DNA of 5,341 nt from Phycisphaerae bacterium. Its GTDB lineage: Bacteria > Planctomycetota > Phycisphaerae > JAAYCJ01. A program made the translations under genes and the position numbers. This document shows positions 1 through 4,991 of the stretch, piece by piece. The notes under the pieces are model-generated. The model saw nothing but the letters and a program-made list of their open reading frames with translations, was not told where the DNA came from and made no database searches. The stretch's first letter is position 1, and each line of letters begins with the position of its first letter. The stretch covers positions 1 to 5,341 of the forward strand of contig WFQY01000360.1 of assembly GCA_015486815.1 (NCBI GenBank). Direction: 5' to 3'.

Positions 1-132
1 ACTTGGCCCTGGGATTGATCTGCGGCAACAAAAACGCTCTAATACCTGACTATATAGCAACTTATACCTCTCCCTGTAGAAAAATAAAATCTGCGTAGCC
101 AGGAAATATCTTCTATTACTTTTGCTTTTTCG

Positions 133-156
133 TTGACATCATCGTTTGGGTATAAT
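133..156 (+). promoter_or_regulatory. possible promoter for the cassette gene
   Basis: A perfect -35 hexamer TTGACA (133-138) and a perfect -10 hexamer TATAAT (151-156) lie upstream of the gene starting at 208. The spacer is only 12 bp, far below the usual 16-18, so the two hexamers may not work as a pair. The -10 box could be used with another, poorer -35 element. Many integron cassettes lack a promoter, so one here would be notable. Confidence 0.3.
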
Positions 157-207
157 ACATGATAGTGAGGTGTGTCGTATAACATACTGTTCGATTCAGG
201 AGGAACA

Positions 208-813
208 ATGAAAGGATTCTGGATTGTTGCTTTGATTCTTGTATGTTTCACTGGGTGTGCGCAACAAGTACTACCTCAAATATGGGGGCATCTTGGTGAA
301 ATAAAAGACATTCTATTGATTTTGGCATTGGTTTGTGCTCCTTTCGTTACGCTGTTTGTGTATTTGAAGTTTGCACCAGTCATAAAAATATCAATCGACA
401 GCAAGAGAGTTAATGACACAACGGTTCTGCTTATAATACAGATTGAGAACTCCTCAAAGGTGCGCGTTGCAATCAAGAAAGATCTATCTAATAAAACCGG
501 AAGCAATATTCTTCTCCAATCATTCCAACACAATAGAGATGAAATTAACAAATTAACGGAGTTCCTGCCTTTTTCAAAAGAATGGTTTGAAAAGAAAAAC
601 TATCCAGGAGAATGGGGAGATCCAGAGATTATTTTTGAAACAACAGAGTGGATATATCCAGGCGAGGTAATTGCGATAGAAAGGCCAGTATTTCACAATC
701 AAAGCAAAGTTTTACATGTTGGAGTGCAGGTGCACGCTCGGTTTGGGTTGTTTGAATTGGCTCCTGTTAGGCATCTTACGCAGCGTTGGACATGTGTGAG
801 ATTTTTGGTGTAA
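208..813 (+). CDS. predicted membrane-anchored (possibly lipo-) protein of unknown function, integron cassette gene
   Basis: I do not recognise the family of this 201-residue protein. The ATG at 208 is chosen because AGGAGG (198-203) sits four bases upstream; an in-frame start at 172 has no such signal. The N-terminus is one Lys, then a hydrophobic run, then FTGC at residues 14-17. This resembles a lipobox, although Phe at -3 is not ideal. A second hydrophobic segment follows at about residues 29-53 (ILLILALVCAPFVTLFVYLK). From about residue 55 the protein is soluble in character, with mixed beta-strand-like stretches and no catalytic motif I can name. The stop codon is five bases before an attC-like palindrome, the usual layout of an integron cassette. 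The product is therefore probably accessory and horizontally acquired. It could be either a lipoprotein or a two-pass inner-membrane protein with a large soluble domain. Confidence 0.65.
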   Translation: MKGFWIVALILVCFTGCAQQVLPQIWGHLGEIKDILLILALVCAPFVTLFVYLKFAPVIKISIDSKRVNDTTVLLIIQIENSSKVRVAIKKDLSNKTGSNILLQSFQHNRDEINKLTEFLPFSKEWFEKKNYPGEWGDPEIIFETTEWIYPGEVIAIERPVFHNQSKVLHVGVQVHARFGLFELAPVRHLTQRWTCVRFLV

Positions 814-818
814 AAAAT

Positions 819-904
819 GGCTAACAATGCCATAAACTCGGATGTCAAAAAGCTGCGCCGCTTTGCTCTGCGTCATCCCTCTCGCGTCATGGCAGACGTT
901 AGGC
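819..904 (+). other. attC recombination site (59-base element) of an integron gene cassette
   Basis: The 86-bp element starts with GGCTAAC (819-825, R'' position) and ends with GTTAGGC (898-904), an exact match to the R' core GTTRRRY. Just inside are TGCCAT (828-833) and ATGGCA (889-894), perfect complements in the L''/L' positions, with spacers of 2 and 3 bases. Further in, GGATG (840-844) pairs with CATCC (874-878), and AAAGC (848-852) pairs with GCTTT (860-864) around a short loop. R'' differs from the complement of R' at one base. Such partly mismatched palindromes, folded as single strands, are substrates of IntI integrases. The site lies directly behind a stop codon in the expected orientation, so cleavage would fall between 898 and 899. 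No integrase or second attC is visible in the window. Confidence 0.8.
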
Positions 905-1195
905 ATACACCATACCTTCTCAGAATAGATTACCGTAAAGTCGAATTTTTCCCGATGTTCCGTCAAAAAGTTCATTCGGATTTAGCGAGGCGGGTCATGT
1001 AGTCTGGCAGGCTTATTTTGTGGGATTTGGCGAGTTTTTCTAATGCGGAATGTGTAGCTCGGGACTGACCCTGCGAGCAGAGAACACTATCCAACTACGC
1101 TCTTTTTAGCCAGCAGATGTTGTTTACTGACCCGCAGAAGCAAAAGCAGGAAAGGCGGGGTAAGACATTTGATAAGATTAGAGGTAAATTCGGAC
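905..1195. other. gene-free stretch between the attC site and the DUF4186 gene
   Basis: I see no convincing gene in about 290 bases. On the minus strand a reading frame open from about 1094 down to a TGA at 974-972 ends ALEKLAKSHKISLPDYMTRL plus a few residues. Its composition is protein-like, and it could be the C-terminus of a decayed gene, but I cannot assign a family and no start is available before an upstream TAG at 1097-1095. No second GTTRRRY-bounded palindrome was found, so the stretch may be chromosomal flank or the start of another cassette. Confidence 0.3.
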
Positions 1196-1579
1196 ATGAT
1201 GCCCTCAGAAGAGGAAAATAACAATCTGGACGAGCTGTTTTCCAGACTGGCAAAATCGAAGTTTCGCAGCAGGTTCAAACTTGGTAAGAAAGAGCAACAA
1301 TACCTGCAGGAGAAGGGGTTTTTGGAGATTGAGAGGCACGCTCGCGAGTTCATCAGGGAACGTTTAGCCCCGGCATTGCCAGCAAAGGATGGCAGGCAAA
1401 CACCGATGAAAAACCACCCTGTGTTTATAGCTCAGCACGCAACTGCGACCTGCTGCAGGGGGTGCCTGAAAAAATGGCATCGAATCGGGATGGGCAAAGA
1501 CCTGACCCCAAAGCAGATAGATTATATTGTTTCTGTGATAATGTATTGGCTTCGTCATTCCAGCGATTCCAGCGATTAA
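1196..1579 (+). CDS. DUF4186 family protein
   Basis: This 127-residue protein of unknown biochemical function matches the DUF4186 family along its whole length. The N-terminal part contains the typical LAKSKFRSRFKLGKKE stretch (about residues 18-33). The family hallmark follows: HPVF.AQHATATCCRGCL at about residues 74-91, then KWH.I. Conserved His74, His81, Cys86, Cys87 and Cys90 suggest a metal or redox centre, but that is inference. The ATG at 1196 is preferred, with GAGGT (1181-1185) ten bases upstream; ATG 1199 or TTG 1169 are alternatives. The C-terminal tail SSDSS is encoded by a 9-bp tandem duplication at 1557-1574. The gene stands alone and converges with the end of the cysteine operon, so its neighbours give no functional hint. 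The long antisense frame across it (to 1364) is a shadow. Confidence 0.88.
   Translation: MMPSEEENNNLDELFSRLAKSKFRSRFKLGKKEQQYLQEKGFLEIERHAREFIRERLAPALPAKDGRQTPMKNHPVFIAQHATATCCRGCLKKWHRIGMGKDLTPKQIDYIVSVIMYWLRHSSDSSD
1557..1577 (+). repeat. 9-bp tandem duplication in the DUF4186 3' end
   Basis: ATTCCAGCG occurs twice in direct succession (1557-1565 and 1566-1574), followed by a further ATT. It lies in the last codons of the DUF4186 gene and lengthens the protein by three residues, giving the repeated Ser-Ser-Asp tail. It looks like a replication-slippage duplication in an unconstrained terminus. Confidence 0.75.
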
Positions 1580-1619
1580 CCCCGCCCGGTCAAACCCGAA
1601 CATTGTCAGTCCGGAGATG

Positions 1620-1834
1620 TTACCCGATTGTTTGATGTCTGCGGAGATTCTGTTGTGAATCGCTTTGGAGTATCTGCGGTTAGTACCATTGGAATGTACT
1701 GCCACCGTGAGCATTTCATTTTTATAGGTGGCTGGAAAGATTACCTTTGAGTGTTTTCCGGACGAGGCTATGCAATACAATTTTCCAAGTTTGCGGGCAT
1801 TACTTTGTTCAATTAAATTGCTCATGAACTGCAT
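1620..1834 (-). pseudogene. internal fragment of precorrin-2 dehydrogenase / siroheme synthase (CysG N-terminal / Met8-like)
   Basis: The ATG at 1834-1832 shares its A with the cysK stop codon (TGATG). The frame from there reads NARKLGKLYCIASSGKH, then VIFPATYKNEMLTVAVHSNG and YSKAIHNRI. This resembles the second half of the siroheme synthase Rossmann domain, where family members read roughly 'ARK.G.LVN...DFI.PA...RG.LT.AVST.G.SP..AK.IR'. The NAD-binding GxGxxA half (about 95 residues) is missing. Similarity fades after about residue 70, before the dimerisation and C-terminal helical parts. The frame stays open to 1364, but that part lies antisense to the DUF4186 gene and is not homologous. 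A siroheme gene fits the operon, since sulfite reductase needs siroheme. The family call rests on pattern recall without an alignment. The left boundary is approximate. Confidence 0.62.
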
Positions 1835-2754
1835 CAATCGAAAAGGGCGGTGCTGATATATCGTTCAGCGGTATCCGGTAGCAGGACGACAATAAGCTTG
1901 CCGGCATTTTCCGGTCGATTCGCTACTTTCAAAACTGCTGCCGTCGCTGCCCCCGAAGATATTCCCGCAAAGATACCTTCTTCTTTGGATAATCTTCTGG
2001 CCATCTCGAACGATTCGGCGTTTGTGATTCGTATTACCTCATCCAGAACCTCCCTGTTTAGAACATCAGGAATAAAACCAGCTCCAATCCCCTGTATCAT
2101 GTGCGGGCCAGGCTTACCCCCCGAGAGAACCGCAGAGTCGGCAGGCTCAATTCCTATGCACTGCACTGAAGGGTTGTGAGATTTGAGTGCTTCACTCACT
2201 CCGGTAATCGTTCCGCCGGTACCGATTCCCGCTATAAAAATATCTACCTGCCCGTCTGTGTCTTTCCAAATTTCCGCAGCTGTTGTTTCTCTGTGTATTT
2301 TCGGATTGGCAGGATTTTGAAACTGCTGGAGTATGAATATTCCTTCTGCCTGTCCTGCGATTTCAACAGCTTTATTCACCGCACCGGTCATTCCCTCTTC
2401 TGCGGGGGTTAGAATGAGTTCAGCTCCGAGCATCTCGAGTATCTTCCTTCGCTCGGTCGTCATCGACTCGGGCATGGTAAGGATAAGATTGTATCCCTTT
2501 GCCGCAGAGACCCATGCGAGGGCAATTCCGGTATTTCCGCTTGTCGGTTCAATGACCGTATCACCCGGCTTGATCTTCCCTTCACGTTCCGCAGTCAGTA
2601 TCATACTTACTCCGATGCGGTCCTTGACGCTGCTTGCGGGATTGAAAAATTCCAGTTTGGCAACGATTTTTGCCTCGCTGTTATTTACTATCCTGTTCAG
2701 TTTGACCAAAGGCGTTCTACCAACCAGTTCTGTCATATCTGCTGCTATATTCAT
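1834..2754 (-). CDS. cysK: cysteine synthase (O-acetylserine sulfhydrylase)
   Basis: This is a complete 306-residue PLP enzyme of normal family length that makes L-cysteine from O-acetylserine and a sulfide donor in the cytoplasm. Visible motifs are PASSVKDRIG with the PLP-binding Lys44, TSGNTG at residues 71-76 (binds the substrate carboxylate), GIGTGGT around 175-181 (PLP phosphate pocket), and SGGKPGPH with IQGIGAGFIP (210s-220s region), which are typical of CysK. SSGAA near residue 265 contributes to the cofactor pocket. The start is supported by GAGGA eight bases upstream. It lies 17 bases downstream of thiF in the same direction, so it is surely co-transcribed. The neighbouring E1-like enzyme and ubiquitin-fold carrier raise the possibility that it takes sulfur from a protein thiocarboxylate, as CysM does from CysO in Mycobacterium, instead of only free sulfide. 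That is inference, because the sequence itself looks like ordinary CysK. Confidence 0.97.
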   Translation of the reverse strand: MNIAADMTELVGRTPLVKLNRIVNNSEAKIVAKLEFFNPASSVKDRIGVSMILTAEREGKIKPGDTVIEPTSGNTGIALAWVSAAKGYNLILTMPESMTTERRKILEMLGAELILTPAEEGMTGAVNKAVEIAGQAEGIFILQQFQNPANPKIHRETTAAEIWKDTDGQVDIFIAGIGTGGTITGVSEALKSHNPSVQCIGIEPADSAVLSGGKPGPHMIQGIGAGFIPDVLNREVLDEVIRITNAESFEMARRLSKEEGIFAGISSGAATAAVLKVANRPENAGKLIVVLLPDTAERYISTALFD

Positions 2755-2771
2755 TTTGAAATCCTCAAATA

Positions 2772-3533
2772 TTAAGTTAAAAGTTTATTTTTACCACACA
2801 ATGGGCAATCTGGATTACGGGTTACTTTAATCGGCCGAAAATTCATTTCGAGTGCATCGTAAGTCAGTAATGTATCGGTCAGTAACTTGCCAATACCGAG
2901 TAGATATTTGATCGCTTCGGTCGCCTGGAGCGAGCCAATGACACCCGGCAAGATTCCCAATATTCCCGCTTGCGAACATGACCTTGCAACATCGTCGGGC
3001 GGGAGCGAATTGAAAATACATCTATAGCAGGCTGTCTTGCCCGGCAATACGGTTATCATCTGTCCGGAAAATTTCAAGACCCCTGCATGTGAAAAGGGCA
3101 CTTTTTCGAGATAGCAGGCATCGTTAATAACAAACTTTGCTGGAAAATTATCGGTAGCATCGATGACGAAATCGTAGTTTTTGACGAGTTCGCGTATATT
3201 ATCCGCATTTACCATCTGATGATAAGTTTTAACGGTTACATCGGGATTGATTGCTCGCATCGTATTCGCTGCGGATATGACCTTCTCGAGACCCACATCG
3301 TTTGTGTGGTGAATTATTTGTCGCTGAAGATTCGTCAGTTCAACCTCGTCTCCATCGACAATTCCGATTGTCCCTACACCTGCGGCAGCTAAGTACAACG
3401 CAGCAGGCGAACCTAAACCCCCCACGCCAACAATCAGCACCTTTGAAGCGAGAAGTTTTTCCTGTCCTGCTTCGCCCACCTGTTCCAATATTATGTGTCT
3501 GCTGTATCTTTCGATTTGTTTTTCACTGAGCAT
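2772..3533 (-). CDS. thiF: HesA/MoeB/ThiF-family adenylyltransferase (E1-like) for a sulfur carrier protein
   Basis: This 253-residue cytoplasmic enzyme uses ATP to adenylate the C-terminal glycine of a ThiS/MoaD-type ubiquitin-fold protein, preparing it to receive sulfur. The N-terminal YSRHI signature (10-14) leads into the nucleotide loop GVGGLGS (36-42), Asp60 and NLQRQ (68-72), and then the DATDN motif (125-129). Two zinc-binding CxxC pairs are present: Cys169/Cys172 and Cys243/Cys246. Cys186, in the RSCSQAG context, is placed like the conserved cysteine of ThiF. The start at 3533 is preferred over an in-frame ATG at 3569 because GGGAGG lies eight bases upstream and the family begins with LSEKQIERYSRHI. 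There is no C-terminal rhodanese domain, so sulfur must come from elsewhere. Its natural partner, the carrier gene immediately upstream, is damaged, so it may now act on the intact ThiS encoded at 5049. A MoeB role cannot be excluded. Confidence 0.92.
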   Translation of the reverse strand: MLSEKQIERYSRHIILEQVGEAGQEKLLASKVLIVGVGGLGSPAALYLAAAGVGTIGIVDGDEVELTNLQRQIIHHTNDVGLEKVISAANTMRAINPDVTVKTYHQMVNADNIRELVKNYDFVIDATDNFPAKFVINDACYLEKVPFSHAGVLKFSGQMITVLPGKTACYRCIFNSLPPDDVARSCSQAGILGILPGVIGSLQATEAIKYLLGIGKLLTDTLLTYDALEMNFRPIKVTRNPDCPLCGKNKLLT

Positions 3534-3672
3534 CACTGTCCACCTCCCGATCCTTACGCAGGCATTCAACCGATACCATCTCAGGCATTTTCACTTTTTG
3601 CTCGATCAAAAGCTGTCTTACAGTTAAACCTTCCGCTAAGTTACTTTCGTTATCATTCACAATAAGTTCCAT
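3523..3672 (-). CDS. ThiS/MoaD-like sulfur carrier, C-terminally truncated (probable pseudogene)
   Basis: A 49-residue frame begins MELIVNDNESNLAEGLTVRQ and continues LLIEQKVKMPEMVSVE, closely resembling the ThiS-type beta-grasp carriers found beside thiF and cysK. It has an AGGA ribosome site eight bases upstream and starts 17 bases after the Rrf2 gene. After about residue 36 the family pattern is lost and the frame ends ECLRKDREVDSDAQ, overlapping the thiF start by 11 bases. It has no C-terminal Gly-Gly, so it cannot be adenylated or thiocarboxylated. In another frame, directly before thiF, the bases 3547-3533 read Gly-Gly-Gly-Gln-stop, with the stop sharing its A with the thiF ATG. That is exactly how a normal carrier gene would end here. 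A deletion of roughly 65-70 bases between 3565 and 3547 would explain both facts. Confidence 0.75.
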   Translation of the reverse strand: MELIVNDNESNLAEGLTVRQLLIEQKVKMPEMVSVECLRKDREVDSDAQ

Positions 3673-3689
3673 TTTTTTATTCCTGAAAC

Positions 3690-4124
3690 TCAAATACTGT
3701 AATTCAAAGCACGTCTGTCTCTTTTAGCCTGCTCAAACTTTACGAGGTCTGCAAAATTTTTACGCTCGCAGACCGCACTAACCGCTTCGTTCACCTCCCG
3801 CCAAAGGGACTTAATCGCTTCGGTTCCAGCTGCTGTGGTATTATCCTCGTCGGGAACTATGGCAATCGGGCCCTCGATATATTCAATAATTTCACATATT
3901 TTCAGGTCCCGGGCATCGCGGGCAAGGACATATCCTCCCTCGTTTCCACGCTTCGATTCGACAAAACCGCCATGCTTGAGGTCGTTGAGGATAATCTCCA
4001 TAAAGCGCCTCGATACATTCTGGGCCTTTGCGATTTCCTGTGTCCTTATCGGACCGCACTGGTCTCGCCAGGCAAGCTCAAAAACCGCTTTCAGTGCATA
4101 CTGACATTTTTTGGATACTTTCAA
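3690..4124 (-). CDS. Rrf2-family transcriptional regulator (CymR-like)
   Basis: This complete 144-residue DNA-binding regulator has the Rrf2 pattern: N-terminal KCQYALKAVFELA (6-18), a winged helix-turn-helix with TQEIAKAQNVSRRFMEIILN (28-47), and the wing RGNEGGYVLAR (59-69) followed by LKICEIIEYIEGPI. The three closely spaced cysteines that hold the Fe-S cluster in IscR and NsrR are absent; the cysteines (7, 23, 77 and one near 118) are scattered. This favours a CymR-type regulator, which senses cysteine supply through a complex with CysK. The downstream cysK and thiF genes in the same operon fit that role. An AGGA site precedes the ATG, and a strong promoter lies about 50 bases upstream, so the gene probably autoregulates the whole operon. 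I could not identify a confident operator sequence. Confidence 0.93.
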   Translation of the reverse strand: MKVSKKCQYALKAVFELAWRDQCGPIRTQEIAKAQNVSRRFMEIILNDLKHGGFVESKRGNEGGYVLARDARDLKICEIIEYIEGPIAIVPDEDNTTAAGTEAIKSLWREVNEAVSAVCERKNFADLVKFEQAKRDRRALNYSI

Positions 4125-4179
4125 GTCATAGTCCTTTTTTTATTTATTCATACCTCATCAATACAATCGGAATAGTAGT

Positions 4180-4208
4180 ATAATAGCACGGGCAAGATAT
4201 AAAGTCAA
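4180..4208 (-). promoter_or_regulatory. sigma70 promoter of the Rrf2-thiF-cysK operon
   Basis: Read on the minus strand, TTGACT (4208-4203) and TATTAT (4185-4180) are separated by 17 bp, one mismatch and two mismatches respectively from consensus with ideal spacing. Upstream lies a very A/T-rich tract (about 4209-4240) containing a direct repeat of AAAATTTCA, which could act as an UP element. The predicted start near 4173 gives a leader of about 50 bases before the regulator's ATG. It is the only obvious promoter for the minus-strand operon. Confidence 0.7.
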
Positions 4209-4267
4209 TATTTTTTTGTATAAAATTTCAAAAAATTTCAGCGTCTCATCTATGTAAGCGGAATTTA

Positions 4268-4310
4268 GGGCCCACCCCCCCTGTGGTTGCCCATACAATA
4301 GTTGTATTTT
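4268..4310. repeat. two adjacent hairpins, possible interspersed repeat remnant
   Basis: GGGC (4268-4271) pairs with GCCC (4289-4292) and ACC with GGT across a C-rich loop, giving an imperfect hairpin. It is followed at once by ATACAA (4293-4298), TAG, TTGTAT (4302-4307), a perfect inverted repeat with a 3-base loop and a short T run. It resembles intergenic repeats I recall from environmental bacterial genomes, but only one copy is in the window. The second hairpin plus T run could also be a weak terminator. Confidence 0.35.
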
Positions 4311-4321
4311 GCATGAGTCTA

Positions 4322-4350
4322 TGAGATACTGAAACGAGTTCAGGGTGAGG
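4322..4350. repeat. REP-like palindrome with CTGAA/TTCAG stem
   Basis: CTGAA (4329-4333), loop ACGAG, TTCAG (4339-4343) form a perfect 5-bp hairpin. The wider sequence, GAGATACTGAAACGAGTTCA, is very like interspersed palindromes of the form 'GAT.CTGAAACGAGTTCAG.ATGA' that are common in intergenic regions of several environmental phyla. The flanking arms here are degenerate. Family membership is from memory and needs a search for other genomic copies. Confidence 0.4.
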
Positions 4351-4354
4351 GAAG

Positions 4355-4405
4355 GGTGGCGAGTTGGTAAACAACCACCGAAACTGAGGCATTGTTTGTA
4401 ATGCC
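4355..4405. other. further stem-loops upstream of the LarE fragment
   Basis: GGTG (4355-4358) and GTTG (4363-4366) pair with CAAC (4372-4375) and CACC (4376-4379), making an 8-bp stem with a GCGA bulge. Then GGCATT (4388-4393), loop GTTTGT, AATGCC (4400-4405) forms a perfect 6-bp stem. The two sit just before the LarE start at 4434. They could be a leader structure or repeat debris; I recognise no riboswitch class. Confidence 0.3.
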
Positions 4406-4433
4406 CATGTTACACTGTGGAGATGGCAGCCTG

Positions 4434-4640
4434 ATGAACCTTCAGGATAAATATCGGACGCTACGGCAAATACTGAATAATTTGCAAAGGGTAGTGGTAG
4501 CATATTCAGGGGGTGTCGATAGTACTTTTTTGCTAAAGGCTGCTGTCGATACAATAGGCAGGGACAACGTGCTGGCCTGTATAGGCATAAGCCCGTCCCT
4601 TACCATCGTTCGTTTGTCAATATCCACTGGTCATTGTTAA
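4434..4640 (+). pseudogene. larE: N-terminal fragment of LarE (ATP-dependent sacrificial sulfur transferase)
   Basis: The frame starts MNLQDKYRTLRQIL and contains the PP-loop ATP pyrophosphatase motif SGGVDS (residues 25-30) in the context VVVAYSGGVDSTFLLKAA, then DNVLACIGISPSL, as in LarE/ExsB-like proteins. LarE is normally about 270 residues. Here similarity stops near residue 56 (about 4601), and a non-homologous tail ends after 68 residues. The break coincides with the stop codon (4602-4600) of the convergent LigD_N-like gene. LarE normally donates its own cysteine sulfur to build the nickel-pincer cofactor of lactate racemase-type enzymes. This fragment keeps the ATP loop but lacks the sulfur-donor cysteine region, so it should be inactive. 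The start has a weak GGAG about 11 bases upstream. An upstream in-frame ATG at 4392 is less likely. Confidence 0.8.
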
Positions 4641-4968
4641 TATGTCGCAGCAGGTATTTGCCCCTGAGAAACTGCCCATTGAGATTAAATTTCAGCAAGC
4701 TGTCCTCTTCCTTCAGCTGCTGATATGTGCCGGACTCAACGATGTGAACTTCTCCGCGCCCATTATTTACCGCCCCCTGATATGTCAGAAATTTGAGTGG
4801 GTGGTCAAATATTTTCGTAGCCCTTACCTCTTCCGATTGTATTTTTTCAGGATGTGTATCGAGGCGATAAGTCAGGAGGGTTGTGCCCCGTTCCAGCATA
4901 AAGTCCCAGTGGACATCATTTTCTTTTCGATGTTCCTGAACAACGAATTGCTTTTCGCTACCAGTCAT
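4600..4968 (-). CDS. stand-alone LigD-type 3'-phosphoesterase domain protein (LigD_N)
   Basis: This 122-residue protein consists of one domain like the N-terminal 3'-phosphoesterase of the end-joining ligase LigD, which trims 3'-phosphates and ribonucleotides from DNA ends. Visible are FVVQEH (8-13), HWDFMLE (20-26), FDHPLKFLTYQG (54-65), GRGEV and SGTY, ending RGKYLLR. Against Pseudomonas LigD, His42, His48, Asp50 and His84 correspond to His13, His20, Asp22 and His56. Arg52 is replaced by Met24 and Tyr88 by Phe60. These substitutions could alter or abolish the classic activity. Small proteins of this type, with HWDxMLE, are to my recollection frequent in Planctomycetota. No ligase, polymerase or Ku gene is nearby. 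The gene diverges from thiS and has a TATAAT box upstream. The C-terminus looks complete despite the LarE breakpoint at its stop codon. Confidence 0.83.
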   Translation of the reverse strand: MTGSEKQFVVQEHRKENDVHWDFMLERGTTLLTYRLDTHPEKIQSEEVRATKIFDHPLKFLTYQGAVNNGRGEVHIVESGTYQQLKEEDSLLKFNLNGQFLRGKYLLRHINNDQWILTNERW

Positions 4969-4991
4969 TATATTCTCATTGCATAAAATAT

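Noticed and set aside
39..251. 70-codon minus-strand frame overlapping the start of the cassette gene
   Set aside because: It has no ribosome site or recognisable family and runs antisense to the gene's ribosome site and signal sequence. A short gene starting near 185 cannot be fully excluded.
766..772. Second GTTAGGC, a possible extra attC core
   Set aside because: It sits inside the coding region of the cassette gene, and I found no complementary R''/L'' boxes at attC distance upstream.
817..1002. 61-codon plus-strand frame starting MANNAINSDVKKL
   Set aside because: It lies across the attC palindrome and reads through its stems; it has no ribosome site or family, so it is a by-product of the recombination site.
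1364..1619. Downstream part of the long minus-strand frame after the siroheme fragment
   Set aside because: Most of it is antisense to the DUF4186 gene, whose protein is clearly the conserved one; no similarity to siroheme synthases continues here.
2333..2830. 165-codon plus-strand frame antisense to cysK
   Set aside because: It is a shadow of the strongly conserved cysK coding strand, with no family match or ribosome site.
3534..3569. Upstream ATG at 3569 as the thiF start
   Set aside because: It adds 12 residues unlike the family, whereas the ATG at 3533 has GGGAGG at proper spacing and a typical N-terminus.
3690..4124. Regulator as an Fe-S IscR
   Set aside because: The clustered three-cysteine ligand loop is absent; the cysteines present are widely scattered.
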